From assembly GCF_014191505.1 (NCBI RefSeq), contig NZ_JACHWS010000003.1, positions 558,001 through 622,000 of the forward strand: DNA of 64,000 bases, given 5' to 3'. The stretch's first letter is position 1, and the number at the start of each line of letters is the position of its first letter. Below, one piece after another: positions 1 to 10,114 of this stretch. The DNA is from Hoyosella altamirensis. Lineage in GTDB: Bacteria; Actinomycetota; Actinomycetes; Mycobacteriales; Mycobacteriaceae. A program made the position numbers and the translations under genes. The notes under the pieces are model-generated. The model made no database searches and had not been told where the DNA came from. It was given only the letters and a program-made list of their open reading frames with translations.

Positions 1-1005
1 ATCGCCCCAGAAGGACGGAAGCTACTCCGTATCGAAGCGCGCAACGCTGAAACCCCGATCGAGCGGAAACCAAAATGGATCAAAACCCGCGCCAAAATGG
101 GCCCCGAGTACACCGAACTCAAGGGTCTAGTACGGCGTGAGGGCTTGCATACGGTCTGCGAAGAAGCCGGTTGCCCCAACATCTTTGAGTGCTGGGAGGA
201 TCGCGAAGCGACCTTCCTGATCGGTGGTGATCAATGCACTCGCCGCTGCGATTTCTGCCAGATCGACACCGGCAAACCCGCCGAACTGGACCGGGACGAG
301 CCGCGCCGTGTGGCGGAGAGCGTCCAGGCAATGGGCCTTCGCTACTCGACGGTTACTGGGGTCGCACGCGATGATCTCCCGGACGGTGGCGCCTGGTTAT
401 ATGCCGAAACGGTTCGCCAGATCCATGCCCTCAATCCCGGCACAGGCGTGGAACTGCTGATACCCGACTTCAACGCCGTTCCCGAGCAGCTTGATGAGGT
501 TTTCGGCTCGCGGCCAGAGGTACTTGCACACAATGTCGAAACTGTCCCCCGGGTCTTCCGCCGGATCCGTCCCGCATTCCGCTACCAGCGTTCCCTGGAC
601 GTGATAAGTGCCGCACGCGACGTGGGACTAGTCACCAAATCGAACCTGATTCTCGGAATGGGAGAAACACCCGAAGAGGTCTCTGAAGCGTTGCAGGACC
701 TCCGCACCGCGGGCTGTGACATCATCACCATTACGCAGTACCTGCGCCCCTCCCCCCGTCATCATCCGGTCGAACGCTGGGTAAAGCCTGAGGAGTTCGT
801 CGCGCATTCTGATACGGCCCGGGAGCTCGGCTTCGCTGGCGTCATGGCAGGCCCTCTCGTGCGGTCGTCGTACCGTGCCGGCCGTCTTTACACTCAAGCC
901 GTCGCTGAGCGGGGCGAAGAACTCCCCGCGAACCTCACACATCTCGCAGGCGAAGGCACCGCGGCTCAGGAAGCAAGTGCTGTCCTTGCCCGCTATGGCG
1001 GCTAG
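1..1005 (+). CDS. lipA: Lipoyl synthase LipA (5' end outside window)
   Basis: Radical-SAM enzyme that inserts two sulfurs into protein-bound octanoyl groups to make the lipoyl cofactor of dehydrogenase complexes such as the one using AceE (33 kb). The frame is open from base 1 and already reads the family N-terminus ([19 protein letters not shown]), so only a few codons and the start are missing. Visible motifs are the auxiliary iron-sulfur cluster pattern C-x4-C-x5-C ([12 protein letters not shown]), the radical-SAM pattern CTRRCDFC, and the C-terminal RSSY that ligates the auxiliary cluster. In relatives lipB lies directly upstream, beyond the window edge. It is followed by the DUF4191 gene in the same orientation, as in M. 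tuberculosis Rv2218-Rv2219. Confidence 0.97.
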   Translation: MAPEGRKLLRIEARNAETPIERKPKWIKTRAKMGPEYTELKGLVRREGLHTVCEEAGCPNIFECWEDREATFLIGGDQCTRRCDFCQIDTGKPAELDRDEPRRVAESVQAMGLRYSTVTGVARDDLPDGGAWLYAETVRQIHALNPGTGVELLIPDFNAVPEQLDEVFGSRPEVLAHNVETVPRVFRRIRPAFRYQRSLDVISAARDVGLVTKSNLILGMGETPEEVSEALQDLRTAGCDIITITQYLRPSPRHHPVERWVKPEEFVAHSDTARELGFAGVMAGPLVRSSYRAGRLYTQAVAERGEELPANLTHLAGEGTAAQEASAVLARYGG

Positions 1006-1059
1006 TGCCTGCCGGACTGCATGGCGCTCGGCCCCGGCAGGGGAAGTATCCTGGGATGT

Positions 1060-1812
1060 ATGGCTAAGGGCTCAGCGGGCAAGGGCAAGCTCGACAAGGC
1101 AGAACGCAAGGAACTGAAGGCAACGCGCAGGAAGCGCTCCAAGGAGCGTCGATCTCAGCTGTGGCAGGCCTTCAAGATGCAGCGCAAGGAAGACAAATGG
1201 CTCGTTCCCATCATGGCCGGAACGATCGTGCTCACCACCCTTGTGATGTTTGGTCTGGGCTGGCTCGTGAACGCCCAGTGGTTTTTCCTTCCGATGGGTC
1301 TGATCCTTGGCGTTCTGCTGTCGGTCATCGTGTTCGGCCGACGTGTGACGAAGACGGTTTACAAGAAGGCAGAAGGGCAGACCGGCGCCGCCGCGTGGGC
1401 GCTTGACTCACTCAAGGGGCCCTGGCGTGTCACCAACGCGGTTGCGGGAACCACCCACCTCGACGCAGTCCACCGCGTCCTTGGCCGTCCTGGCATCATC
1501 CTCGTCGGAGAAGGTGCACCCCACCGCGTGAAGAGCCTCCTGGCTCAGGAAAAGAAGCGTGTTGCACGCCTAGTCGGTGACACACCGATCTACGAGATCA
1601 TCGTTGGCAACGAGGCCGACCAGATTCCGCTCCCGAAACTGCAAAAAGCTATGAACCGGCTGCCAAAGAACATCACGCGCAAGCAGATGGATTCACTTGA
1701 GCAGCGACTGGCGGCGATCGCTTCACGCACCAGCGGGCCAGCGATGCCCCATGGCCCAGTGCCTGGCGGCGGCAAGATGAAGAGCGTGCAGCGCACCATC
1801 AAACGCCGCTAG
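1060..1812 (+). CDS. DUF4191 family integral membrane protein
   Basis: A 250-residue protein matching the DUF4191 family (Rv2219 type), almost always found just after lipA in actinobacteria; function unknown. The N-terminal ~45 residues are very basic (Lys/Arg clusters), followed by two hydrophobic segments (about residues 55-75 and 80-100) and a soluble C-terminal domain. I place the start at ATG 1060 (MAKGSAGKG); an upstream in-frame ATG at 1021 would add 13 residues of non-family sequence. Convergent with the RDD gene, 12 bp away. Confidence 0.85.
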   Translation: MAKGSAGKGKLDKAERKELKATRRKRSKERRSQLWQAFKMQRKEDKWLVPIMAGTIVLTTLVMFGLGWLVNAQWFFLPMGLILGVLLSVIVFGRRVTKTVYKKAEGQTGAAAWALDSLKGPWRVTNAVAGTTHLDAVHRVLGRPGIILVGEGAPHRVKSLLAQEKKRVARLVGDTPIYEIIVGNEADQIPLPKLQKAMNRLPKNITRKQMDSLEQRLAAIASRTSGPAMPHGPVPGGGKMKSVQRTIKRR

Positions 1813-1824
1813 AGCGCACCGTTC

Positions 1825-2289
1825 TCATCGTGTCCGGACGATAGCGGTTCCGGTCAGCCTGTCATGCAGTCCCCTCCCGTCGCGATCCCAGATCGCGGCG
1901 GGGATTAGCAGCGACACCAGGAACGCGCGGAGGGCTGAGCGCCACAACCCCACCGGCGCGGCCCTGTCTACTCGTTGCACCCGCAGACCGAACAGCGCTT
2001 GTCCAGGCGTGAACGAGAAAAAGAGCACCGCGAAAATGGCCACCATGAACCAAACCAGGAGGCTCCAGTTGCGGGGCGGTTCGGGAAAAGTGAAGATGGC
2101 AGCGACGCCCGCCGCCATGAAGATGTCGGCAAAGAAGGCGCCGCTTCGTCTCAGCCAGGTGGGCAGTGAGCCAGGCCCATCCTCGGGTAAGCCGAGCGCT
2201 TCCCCCTTGTACTTGGACTCGCCGTGCATCTCACCTTTCGGGAGAGCCGCCGACGGGCCGTAGAGCCATGAGCCTGTAATCCTGGACAT
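1825..2289 (-). CDS. RDD family membrane protein
   Basis: A 154-residue protein with the RDD domain: Arg near the start of the first membrane helix (LRRSGAFFADIF) and the FTPGQALFGLRV and GLHDRLTGT motifs typical of the family. Three hydrophobic helices are visible. The start at 2289 (MSRITGSW) matches the usual family start; the frame stays open upstream to 2604, but that part overlaps glnA1 and its promoter. The gene lies in the Rv2219A position, divergent from glnA1. Transport of ions or osmolytes has been proposed for some RDD proteins; the role here is unknown. Confidence 0.8.
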   Translation of the reverse strand: MSRITGSWLYGPSAALPKGEMHGESKYKGEALGLPEDGPGSLPTWLRRSGAFFADIFMAAGVAAIFTFPEPPRNWSLLVWFMVAIFAVLFFSFTPGQALFGLRVQRVDRAAPVGLWRSALRAFLVSLLIPAAIWDRDGRGLHDRLTGTAIVRTR

Positions 2290-2387
2290 GGCTTCTAGGA
2301 TAGTTCTGACCTTGCCGGTTCCCCACATCTGGATCTGTGCGCGATATGGAACACAGTGCATCCGATTCGCAACCCTCGCGTGAATCG

Positions 2388-2425
2388 GTAACACGTGTGA
2401 AACACTGGGGTGACCGCTGGGCAAC
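2388..2425 (+). promoter_or_regulatory. GlnR box upstream of glnA1
   Basis: Four 5-mers are spaced exactly 6 nt apart: GTAAC (2388-2392), GAAAC (2399-2403), GTGAC (2410-2414), GCAAC (2421-2425). This is the actinobacterial GlnR consensus gTnAc-n6-GaAAc repeated twice, with one mismatch in the last half-site. It lies 78 bp upstream of the glnA1 start. GlnR is the OmpR-type nitrogen regulator that activates glnA under nitrogen limitation in streptomycetes and M. smegmatis; that it binds here is inferred from the match. Confidence 0.8.
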
Positions 2426-2502
2426 ACCAAGTCCATACGGTTTTCTCGAGAATCCCGCGTAATCAAACTGTCTGAGCGGGGCCCGACTGAAGGAGCAGAC
2501 GA

Positions 2503-3939
2503 GTGGCGTTTTCCAATGCCGAAGAAGTCTTCAAGTTCATTGCCGATGAAAATGTCGAATACGTCGACGTCCGTTTCTGTGACCTCCCGGGTGTGCAGCA
2601 GCACTTCTCAATCCCGGCGTCCGCATTCAACCAGGATGTGATCGACGACGGTCTCGCGTTCGACGGCTCATCGGTTCGCGGCTTCCAGTCGATTCACGAG
2701 TCTGACATGCTGCTCCTTCCGGACGTGACCACGGCAGGCATTGACCCGTTCCGCGCGGCGAAGACGCTGAATGTTGTCTTCTCGGTGCATGACCCGTTCA
2801 CGCGCGAGGCGTACAGCCGCGACCCGCGTAACGTGGCACGTAAGGCTGAGGCGTACCTGGCCAGCACCGGAATCGCCGATACCGCGTTCTTCGGGGCGGA
2901 AGCTGAGTTCTACCTGTTCGACTCGGTTCGTTTCGATTCACAGGCCAACGGCACCTTCTACGAAATCGATTCCGAGTCAGGCTGGTGGAACACCGGCGTT
3001 GATCGTGAAGCCGACGGATCGCCGAACCGTGGCTACAAGGTGCGCTACAAGGGTGGTTACTTCCCCGTCGCACCGTACGACCACTACGTCGACCTGCGTG
3101 ACGACATCACCACCAACCTGACCAACGCCGGATTCGAAATCGAGCGCGGTCACCACGAGGTCGGCACCGCAGGCCAGGCTGAGATCAACTACAAGTTCAA
3201 CACGCTGACTCACGCCGCCGACGACTTGCTGCTCTTCAAGTACATCGTCAAGAACACCGCATGGCAGGGCGGCAAATCAGCGACGTTCATGCCTAAGCCA
3301 CTGTTCGGCGATAACGGTTCCGGCATGCACATGCACCAGTCGCTATGGAAAGACGGCAAGCCGTTGTTCCACGACGAGGCTGGCTACGCTGGCCTGTCCG
3401 ACATGGCTCGCCACTACATCGGTGGAATCCTGCACCACGCTCCATCGCTGCTCGCGTTCACCAACCCGACGATCAACTCGTACCACCGCCTCGTGCCGGG
3501 CTACGAAGCGCCGATCAACCTGGTGTACTCGCAGCGCAACCGTTCCGCGGCTGTCCGTATTCCGATCACCGGAAACAACCCGAAGGCCAAGCGCCTCGAG
3601 TTCCGCGCACCTGACAGCTCCGGCAACCCTTACCTCGCTTTCGCTGCGTGCATGATGGCGGGCCTTGACGGCATCCGCAACAAGATTGAACCGCCAGCAC
3701 CGGTGGACAAGGACCTCTACGAACTCCCGCCGGAAGAAGCCAAGGGCATTCCGCAGGCCCCAACCTCACTCGAAGCTGTCATCGACAACCTCGAGCGTGA
3801 TAACGACTTCCTCACCGAGGGCGGCGTGTTCACCAACGACCTGATCGAGACCTGGATCGCGCTGAAGCGCGAACAGGAGATCGAGCCGGTCCGGCTGCGT
3901 CCGCACCCGTACGAGTTCAACCTGTACTACGACGTGTGA
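2503..3939 (+). CDS. glnA1: Glutamine synthetase, type I (GlnA1)
   Basis: Main ammonia-assimilating enzyme (glutamate + NH3 + ATP to glutamine), a cytoplasmic dodecamer; 478 residues, the family's normal length. Motifs visible: N-terminal FDGSSVRGF, the metal-binding AEAEFY loop, the ATP-site [16 protein letters not shown], and the adenylylation loop with Tyr406 ([14 protein letters not shown]), the target of GlnE in GS-I-beta enzymes. The GTG start at 2503 has a good ribosome site (GAAGGAG, 2489-2495, 7 nt away). A GlnR box lies upstream and a strong terminator downstream, so it is probably monocistronic. glnE, which modifies it, is encoded convergently about 2 kb away. Confidence 0.98.
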   Translation: MAFSNAEEVFKFIADENVEYVDVRFCDLPGVQQHFSIPASAFNQDVIDDGLAFDGSSVRGFQSIHESDMLLLPDVTTAGIDPFRAAKTLNVVFSVHDPFTREAYSRDPRNVARKAEAYLASTGIADTAFFGAEAEFYLFDSVRFDSQANGTFYEIDSESGWWNTGVDREADGSPNRGYKVRYKGGYFPVAPYDHYVDLRDDITTNLTNAGFEIERGHHEVGTAGQAEINYKFNTLTHAADDLLLFKYIVKNTAWQGGKSATFMPKPLFGDNGSGMHMHQSLWKDGKPLFHDEAGYAGLSDMARHYIGGILHHAPSLLAFTNPTINSYHRLVPGYEAPINLVYSQRNRSAAVRIPITGNNPKAKRLEFRAPDSSGNPYLAFAACMMAGLDGIRNKIEPPAPVDKDLYELPPEEAKGIPQAPTSLEAVIDNLERDNDFLTEGGVFTNDLIETWIALKREQEIEPVRLRPHPYEFNLYYDV

Positions 3940-3964
3940 TGCGGTAAGCCGCGCGATACGGCGA

Positions 3965-3992
3965 GAGCCCGCTCCCTTCGGGGGGCGGGCTC
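3965..3992 (+). terminator. Rho-independent terminator after glnA1
   Basis: A 12-bp stem (GAGCCCGCTCCC pairing with GGGGGCGGGCTC, one G-U pair) closed by a TTCG tetraloop, 25 bp after the glnA1 stop. There is no long T tract, as is common in high-GC actinobacteria. Confidence 0.85.
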
Positions 3993-4025
3993 GTTCGCGT
4001 ACACTGAGTTCGGCGGTGAGGACTG

Positions 4026-4637
4026 ATGGGGCTTATTTACACGCTTCTTTACCGGCTGAGAATCACACCGTGGGAGCAGGCCGCTAAAGATCAGCAGCAC
4101 GCGATTGAGCGGCTACTTGAGCGCGAAGCCGATGAACGAGGGAAGCCTGGGCGCGCACTGGATCTCGGCTGTGGGTCGGGCCGTTACTCCGTGATGCTTG
4201 CTGAACGCGGCTGGGAGGTAACCGGAATTGACCAGGTAGGGCTCGCTATCAAACGTGCGGAGAAACACGCCTCAGAACACCACGTTCACGTTCGCTTCCT
4301 CGTCGGTGATGTCACGGCACTCGATCCGAACGTCGTGGGCGGACCGTACGACCTGATACTCGATGTGGGCTGCTTCCACGGGTTAAAGAATGACGAGCGC
4401 GCAGCGATGGGCCGCGGGGCGAGTAGGGTCGCTAGTCCCAATGCCAGCCTGCTGATGATGGCATTCAAGCCCGGCAGTCCGAAACCGCTCCCCCACGGCG
4501 CCGACGAGAAAGACATCGCCCGCGCATTTCCTGGGTGGGAGTTCATCACCTCAGAGTCGGCCTCCGCCGACAATCTGCCCGGCCGCCTCAAAAAGGCGGC
4601 ACCGACCTGGTATCGGTTCCGCAGGTCCGCAAGCTGA
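4026..4637 (+). CDS. Class I SAM-dependent methyltransferase
   Basis: A 203-residue soluble protein with the class I methyltransferase fold: motif I LDLGCGSGRY near residue 40, an acidic end of strand 2 (VTGID), and GDV and DLILDVGCFHGL in the post-I region. The substrate cannot be read from sequence; the closest pattern is the small-molecule Methyltransf_25/thiopurine-type group. Start ATG 4026 follows GGTGAGG. It stands alone between the glnA1 terminator and an unknown gene, and is not part of the conserved lipA-glnE block, so it may be a lineage-specific insertion. Confidence 0.8.
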   Translation: MGLIYTLLYRLRITPWEQAAKDQQHAIERLLEREADERGKPGRALDLGCGSGRYSVMLAERGWEVTGIDQVGLAIKRAEKHASEHHVHVRFLVGDVTALDPNVVGGPYDLILDVGCFHGLKNDERAAMGRGASRVASPNASLLMMAFKPGSPKPLPHGADEKDIARAFPGWEFITSESASADNLPGRLKKAAPTWYRFRRSAS

Positions 4638-4977
4638 CGCCCGCGAAAGAATGTGAGATGACGAACACCTGATTCTCGTAATGCGCCGGGCTCGCAGCTC
4701 AGTCTCTCTGTGGCACAGCGAAACTGGCGTATAGGATGGCGTCCGGTGCGTATCGGTGTGACGAAGTCATATCTAGACATAATCGGCACTCCTCCATATC
4801 AAGGAAGTACGCATGCACTAAAACCTACGAGGAGGCGAACGGGTGCTCACTTTAATTCCGTCGCGCCGCCCCGTGTTCGAACCATCGCATGAACGGAAAC
4901 ACTTTCGCCCAAACTTGGATGCCTTCTCATTCCGTATCCGCACCAGCGAGCCATCTCCGTGCCAGTACCCTAAAGGC

Positions 4978-5625
4978 ATGGTGATTGTCGATGTCGCGCT
5001 CCTGCCCGTACGGGTGGGCATCATCGGTGCCCGGGTGACGGTCATGGCAAGCCAGTGGGTCCGGCCGGACGGCCCGATCCGCCGGGACAACGGTCTTCTC
5101 GATATGGCAGACGTGGTGGTCGGCAAACGCGGTGTTGCAGATCAACTGTTCGCGCTGCTCGCGAACCCTTACGGTCCTGTAGCTCTTTTGCGGGCGATCA
5201 CCTCAGCAACCGCACCCGATCGTCCCCTCGGTCAGGCTCTCGAGCGTGGCGGCATGCTCGAGCATGTTTTCGACCACAATGGCCTGATCGACAAAGTATT
5301 TCAGTCCGGTGGTTTCGTTGAGCGAGTGCTCACAGAGAACGGCCTAGCGGAACGCATGGTCCACCTGATGGAGAATCTGGTTGCCATCGCGCCGACGATC
5401 GACGGTTTACAGGATCCGCTTTCGCGAATTGAGTCAGCGTCCCGTTACATTACGGATGCGGCTGAGCCGATCACCGACATGGCGGGGAAGTTCCCGCGCC
5501 CCCGCTTCCCGCGAGTCAGTCGTTCTAACACGACTGGCGAGGTCGTTGAGGGCGAGGCTGCGCCTCCGCGGTCAGCCTCGAAGGCATCTACTCCCAAGGC
5601 GACTAGTAAGAAGAATCCCCGCTAG
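4978..5625 (+). CDS. Conserved hypothetical protein with amphipathic N-terminus
   Basis: Not recognised. From ATG 4978 it encodes 215 residues that begin with a hydrophobic stretch (MVIVDVALLPVRVGIIGARV). It continues through repeated short helices (RGGMLEHVFDHNGLIDKV, QSGGFVERVLTENGLAERM), suggesting a membrane-associated helical repeat, and ends in a basic Ser/Ala/Lys tail. An in-frame GTG at 4843 has a textbook GAGGAGG site 7 nt upstream and would add 45 residues. I prefer 4978 because that extension has less GC-biased third codon positions and no obvious fold. The gene ends 1 bp before the convergent glnE stop codon. Confidence 0.6.
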   Translation: MVIVDVALLPVRVGIIGARVTVMASQWVRPDGPIRRDNGLLDMADVVVGKRGVADQLFALLANPYGPVALLRAITSATAPDRPLGQALERGGMLEHVFDHNGLIDKVFQSGGFVERVLTENGLAERMVHLMENLVAIAPTIDGLQDPLSRIESASRYITDAAEPITDMAGKFPRPRFPRVSRSNTTGEVVEGEAAPPRSASKASTPKATSKKNPR

Positions 5626-5626
5626 T

Positions 5627-8600
5627 TCACTGGTTGCTGCCGAAGACCCGTTCCACTACCCCACGCGCCCGGCGGGTGGTGCGACGGTAATGTTCGATGA
5701 AGCCACCTGGATCGCCGTCCCATCCAGCGATGTAGGCCACAGTTGTGAGCACCGGACCGGTACCGGGCAGCTGATCTGATGGTTTACCCCGGGCGAGCAC
5801 CAGCGCATTACGTGCCTTTGTTGCAGTGACCCAGGCGTCACGCAGTAGCGCGGTATCGCTTTCCGACAGCACTCCCTCCGCAGCGATCGCATCCAGGGAT
5901 TTCAGTGTGGAGGTATTCCGCATGCTCGTCACTTCATGTGCATAGCGCAATTGGAGCAGCTGCACGGTCCATTCCACGTCGGAGAGACCACCCCTGCCCA
6001 GCTTCGTGTGAGTCGCGGGATCGGCGCCGCGGGGCAGCCGTTCCGAATCGACGCGCGCCTTGATTCGGCGAATCTCCCGCACGGATTTTTCGGACATCCC
6101 ACCCTGGGGATAGCGGGACTTGTCTGCCATGTGCAGGAAGTCGATCCCCAGCTCAGGGTCTCCCGCTACCTGATGTGCACGCAAGAGCGCTTGCACTTCC
6201 CACGGCTGCGCCCACTGTGCGTAATACGCATCGTATGCAGCGAGCGTCCGCACCATAGGCCCGCTGCGTCCTTCCGGACGGAGGTTGGTATCAACCTCGA
6301 GCGGGGGGTCAACGCTGGGCGCTCCGAGTTGTTTCCTGACCATTTCGGCGATCCCAGTGGACCACTTCACGGCGGTGGTTTCGTCGGCGCCGGATTCGGG
6401 AGTACATACGAAGAGGACATCCGCGTCAGACCCGTAGCCGAGTTCAGCACCACCCAAACGGCCCATTCCGATGACCGCAATTCGGGCGGGAGCTGGCTCG
6501 CCCCGATCTTCGACGCTGGACTGGATGGCGGCTTTGAGGGCCGATTCCAGCACTGCCACCCAGACCGAGGACAGCGCCTCACACACCTGCGGGACATCGA
6601 GCATGCCGAGGACGTCAGCCGACGCGACACGTGCAAGTTCCGCGCGCCGCAGCGAGCGCGCCGCGGCAATCGAACGTTCCGGAGTTGCGTACCGCGCGGA
6701 CGACGCGAGGAGGCCCTTCGCCACGTCTTCGGGACAGGGCTCGACGAGCCGGGGGCCAGTGGCACCGTCGGCGAACAAACGCAGCACGTCGGGGGCACGA
6801 ATGAGCAAGTCGGGAATGTACGCGGACGAACCGAGTATCTTCATCAGCCGGCGAGCTGCGGCGCCCTCATCGCGAAGGGTGCGCAGGAACCATTCTTTGT
6901 CAGTCAGTTCGTCGGACATCCGCCGATACGCGAGCAGCCCCGCGTCTGGGTTCGGTGTCTCGCTGAGCCAGTCGAGCAATGTTGGAAGCAGCAGTGCCTG
7001 GATTCTGTCGCGCCTCGACAGTCCGCCCGAGAGGGCACGGAGATGGCTGAGCGCGTTACGCGGCGACGTGTATCCGAGCGCGGAAAGCTGCCTGATTGCC
7101 GCGTCCTCGGTGAGACGTATCGCCTCTGTTTCAAGCCGCGAGACAGACTCGAGAAGCGGCCGGTAGAAAAGCTTCGTGTGGATGCGGCGTACCCGGGCGA
7201 TGTTGCGCTTGATCTCCGCGATAAGCACGCCCTTCGCGTCAGTTGTGCCGTCCGGGCGCACGTGTGCCGCGCGCGCGAGCCAGCGCAGCGCCTCATCGTC
7301 ATCGAGCGAGGGCAACGTGTGCGTGCGCTGCATCCGCTGAATCTGGAGTCGATGTTCAAGCAAGCGAAGAAACTCATACGATGCCGTGAGATTCGCGGCG
7401 TCCTCGCGGCCAACGTAACCCCCAGCAGCCAGCGCGGTGAGTGCCTCAACCGTCGAGAGCACATGGAGCGAATCATCAGCCCGGCCATGCACCATTTGCA
7501 GAAGCTGCACAGCGAACTCGACATCGCGGAGGCCGCCAGCTCCGAGCTTGAGTTCGCGATCACGGATGTCAGCCGGGATCAGCGACTCCACGCGGCGTCG
7601 CATCTTGCGCACACCTTCGACGAAGTCGTCGCGTTCCGAAGTGACCCACACCATTGGGTTGAGCGCATCGATGTACTGCTGACCGAGCGCCATGTCACCA
7701 GACATCGGCCGGGCCTTCAGCAGTGCCTGGAACTCCCAGGTATGCGCCCAGCGCTTGTAGTAGGCGATGTGCGACTCAAGGGTGCGAACAAGGGCACCTG
7801 CCTTCCCTTCAGGACGCAGTGCGGCGTCAACTTCGAAGAACGCAGCCGAGCCGATGCGCATCGTTTCGCTTGCGAGGCGGGTGGCGGCACCATCCGCCGG
7901 CTCGGCAACAAATATGACGTCGACATCGCTGACGTAATTGAGTTCACGCGCGCCGCATTTCCCCATCGCAATAATTGCGAGCCGAACCGGGCATGGTCCT
8001 GCTGGGAACACTGTTGCGACGGCTACGGACAACGCCCCCGTGAGCGCCGCGTCGGCGAGTGCGCTGAGATGGCGGACGACTGCGGTGTACGGCAAGACAG
8101 GTTCGTCCTGCACCGTGGCGGCGAGGTCGACAGCGGCGAGGATCATCAACTGGTCGCGGTACTCGTTCCGCAACGCGATGATCGCCTTGGGACCGTCAAT
8201 CCCAGCCTTGAAAATCTTCGACTGGCCCTCAGGGATTTCTTCAACCGTCGCTGGCACGGCGTCGACCGCAGCGAGCATGCGGGTCGTAAGTTCATCGTCG
8301 GTGGGCAGGGGAATCGACTTCCCCCGGAGGTGGCGCCAGAGTTCAGGCCGCGCGATCAGATGATCACCAAGCGCGGTCGACGCGCCCAACAGCCCGAACA
8401 CACGCGCGCGCAAGCCGGTGTCGTCGCGCACCTCGCGGTCGAACTCCTGCCACTCGGCCCCAAGTGCGTCCTTCAAGCGGCCCAGCGCGAGTAACGCGAG
8501 GTCTGGGTCCGGTGCGCGCGAAAGCGCCCACAGCAAGTCCACGTCTTCTTGGCTGCCCCACCCCAGCAGACTGAGGCGGTTCGCCGCGCTGGAATCGACC

Positions 8601-8656
8601 ATCCCAAGCCTGGCAGGGCCCGGGATGAGAGAACGGCCAAGCGGTGGTCGCACCAT
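5627..8656 (-). CDS. glnE: Bifunctional glutamine synthetase adenylyltransferase/deadenylase GlnE
   Basis: Attaches or removes AMP on glutamine synthetase according to nitrogen status; 1009 residues. The protein is a tandem of two nucleotidyltransferase units. The N-terminal (deadenylylase) unit has [10 protein letters not shown] at 241-250; the C-terminal (adenylyltransferase) unit has [11 protein letters not shown] around 740-750 with metal-binding Asp744 and Asp746. Each unit is followed by the RPEGKAG/RPEGRSG and [22 protein letters not shown] signatures and a helical bundle. Its target Tyr406 is present in GlnA1. The gene follows glnA2 by 15 bp on the same strand, so the two are probably co-transcribed, as Rv2222c-Rv2221c. 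Confidence 0.97.
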   Translation of the reverse strand: MVRPPLGRSLIPGPARLGMVDSSAANRLSLLGWGSQEDVDLLWALSRAPDPDLALLALGRLKDALGAEWQEFDREVRDDTGLRARVFGLLGASTALGDHLIARPELWRHLRGKSIPLPTDDELTTRMLAAVDAVPATVEEIPEGQSKIFKAGIDGPKAIIALRNEYRDQLMILAAVDLAATVQDEPVLPYTAVVRHLSALADAALTGALSVAVATVFPAGPCPVRLAIIAMGKCGARELNYVSDVDVIFVAEPADGAATRLASETMRIGSAAFFEVDAALRPEGKAGALVRTLESHIAYYKRWAHTWEFQALLKARPMSGDMALGQQYIDALNPMVWVTSERDDFVEGVRKMRRRVESLIPADIRDRELKLGAGGLRDVEFAVQLLQMVHGRADDSLHVLSTVEALTALAAGGYVGREDAANLTASYEFLRLLEHRLQIQRMQRTHTLPSLDDDEALRWLARAAHVRPDGTTDAKGVLIAEIKRNIARVRRIHTKLFYRPLLESVSRLETEAIRLTEDAAIRQLSALGYTSPRNALSHLRALSGGLSRRDRIQALLLPTLLDWLSETPNPDAGLLAYRRMSDELTDKEWFLRTLRDEGAAARRLMKILGSSAYIPDLLIRAPDVLRLFADGATGPRLVEPCPEDVAKGLLASSARYATPERSIAAARSLRRAELARVASADVLGMLDVPQVCEALSSVWVAVLESALKAAIQSSVEDRGEPAPARIAVIGMGRLGGAELGYGSDADVLFVCTPESGADETTAVKWSTGIAEMVRKQLGAPSVDPPLEVDTNLRPEGRSGPMVRTLAAYDAYYAQWAQPWEVQALLRAHQVAGDPELGIDFLHMADKSRYPQGGMSEKSVREIRRIKARVDSERLPRGADPATHTKLGRGGLSDVEWTVQLLQLRYAHEVTSMRNTSTLKSLDAIAAEGVLSESDTALLRDAWVTATKARNALVLARGKPSDQLPGTGPVLTTVAYIAGWDGDPGGFIEHYRRTTRRARGVVERVFGSNQ

Positions 8657-8671
8657 GACTGCATTAACCCT

Positions 8672-10012
8672 TTACAGAGAAAGGTAGGTCTTCAACTCGT
8701 ATGGTGTGACCTGGGTGCGGTACTGCTCCCATTCCGCGCGCTTATTGCGGAGGAAGTAGTCGAATACGTGCTCACCGAGTGCCTCAGCGACAAGTTCCGA
8801 CTTCTCCATCTCGCGGAGAGCATGATCGAGGTTCCCTGGGAGTTCACGGTATCCCATCGCACGGCGTTCCGCCCGCGTCAGTGACCACACGTCGTCCTCC
8901 GCCTCAGCGGGCAGTTCGTAGCCATGCTCGACGCCACGCAAGCCCGCCGCGAGGAGCACCGCGAACGTCAAGTACGGGTTACAGGCTGAGTCGGGGCTGC
9001 GCACCTCAATACGCCGGGACCCCGCCTTGTTGGGCGTGTACATCGGGACACGGACGAGCGCGGACCGGTTCGCTCGGCCCCACGACCCCGCGGTCGGCGC
9101 TTCACCGCCGTGTATCAACCGCTTGTACGAGTTGACCCACTGGTTCGTGACGGCGCTGATCTCGTTCGCGTGGTGCAGAATTCCGGCGATGAACTGCTTC
9201 GCGGTATCCGAAAGTTCCATCGGGTCGTCCGGGTTGAAGAACGCGTTGCTCTCCCCCTCGAAAAGACTCATGTGGGTGTGCATGGCCGAGCCAGCATGCT
9301 GACTGAATGGCTTCGGCATGAAGGAGGCGTGCACTCCCTCGAGCAGAGCGACTTCCTTCACGACGTAACGGAAGGTCATGACGTTGTCGGCCATCGACAG
9401 GGCATCCGCGTAGCGCAGGTCGATTTCCTGCTGGCCCGGTGCTGTCTCATGGTGGCTGAACTCGACCGAGATCCCCATCGATTCGAGCGCCTCGATCGCA
9501 TGGCGGCGGAAGTTGGGGGCAGTGTCGTGAACTGCCTGATCGAAGTAACCGCCCTTGTCGGCTGGGATCGGCTCCGAACCGTCATCCGGCGAATTCTTCA
9601 GCAGAAAGAATTCGATCTCGGGATGGACGTAGCAGCTGAATCCCAAGTCGCCGGCTTTGTTGAGCTGGCGGCGCAGAACGTGCCGCGAGTCAGACCACGA
9701 GGGTGAACCGTCGGGCATCGCGATGTCGCAGAACATGCGAGCGGTATGCGGCTTCCCGTCTTTGTGCACCCACGGCAAAATCTGGAAGGTGGAGGGATCA
9801 GGCATCGCGACAGTGTCCGCTTCAGACACCCGCGAGAACCCTTCGATGGATGACCCATCGAAGCCAATACCCTCAGTGAAAGCGCCCTCAAGTTCCGCCG
9901 GTGCGATCGCCACCGACTTGAGGAAGCCGAGTACGTCGGTAAACCACAGCCGGACGAACCGGATGTCGCGCTCCTCGATCGTGCGGAGCACGAATTCCTT
10001 CTGGCGATCCAT
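8672..10012 (-). CDS. glnA2: Glutamine synthetase-like protein GlnA2
   Basis: Second type-I glutamine synthetase family member, 446 residues (Rv2222c position). It has FDGSSIEGFSRV, the HPEIEFFL glutamate site, and KPFSQHAGSAMHTHMSL of the ATP/glutamate site. The short form and the DDVWSLTRAERRAMGY loop differ from GlnA1: the position of the adenylylated tyrosine is Trp376, so GlnE should not regulate it. In mycobacteria this paralog is dispensable and contributes little to ammonia assimilation; some actinobacterial paralogs act as gamma-glutamylpolyamine synthetases. Its true substrate here is open. Confidence 0.93.
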   Translation of the reverse strand: MDRQKEFVLRTIEERDIRFVRLWFTDVLGFLKSVAIAPAELEGAFTEGIGFDGSSIEGFSRVSEADTVAMPDPSTFQILPWVHKDGKPHTARMFCDIAMPDGSPSWSDSRHVLRRQLNKAGDLGFSCYVHPEIEFFLLKNSPDDGSEPIPADKGGYFDQAVHDTAPNFRRHAIEALESMGISVEFSHHETAPGQQEIDLRYADALSMADNVMTFRYVVKEVALLEGVHASFMPKPFSQHAGSAMHTHMSLFEGESNAFFNPDDPMELSDTAKQFIAGILHHANEISAVTNQWVNSYKRLIHGGEAPTAGSWGRANRSALVRVPMYTPNKAGSRRIEVRSPDSACNPYLTFAVLLAAGLRGVEHGYELPAEAEDDVWSLTRAERRAMGYRELPGNLDHALREMEKSELVAEALGEHVFDYFLRNKRAEWEQYRTQVTPYELKTYLSL

Positions 10013-10114
10013 ACGGGCGAGGTTATCACCTAAGGTGGTCCGCCAACCGGGTTCGGCACGGGATGGCGGTGTCTAGCAACGACTCAGATGTCAGCCTGCA
10101 TTAACACCGCCGTC

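Noticed and set aside
5936-8494. An 852-codon plus-strand open frame
   Set aside because: Entirely antisense to glnE, whose motifs and family length are clear; a product of high-GC codon bias.
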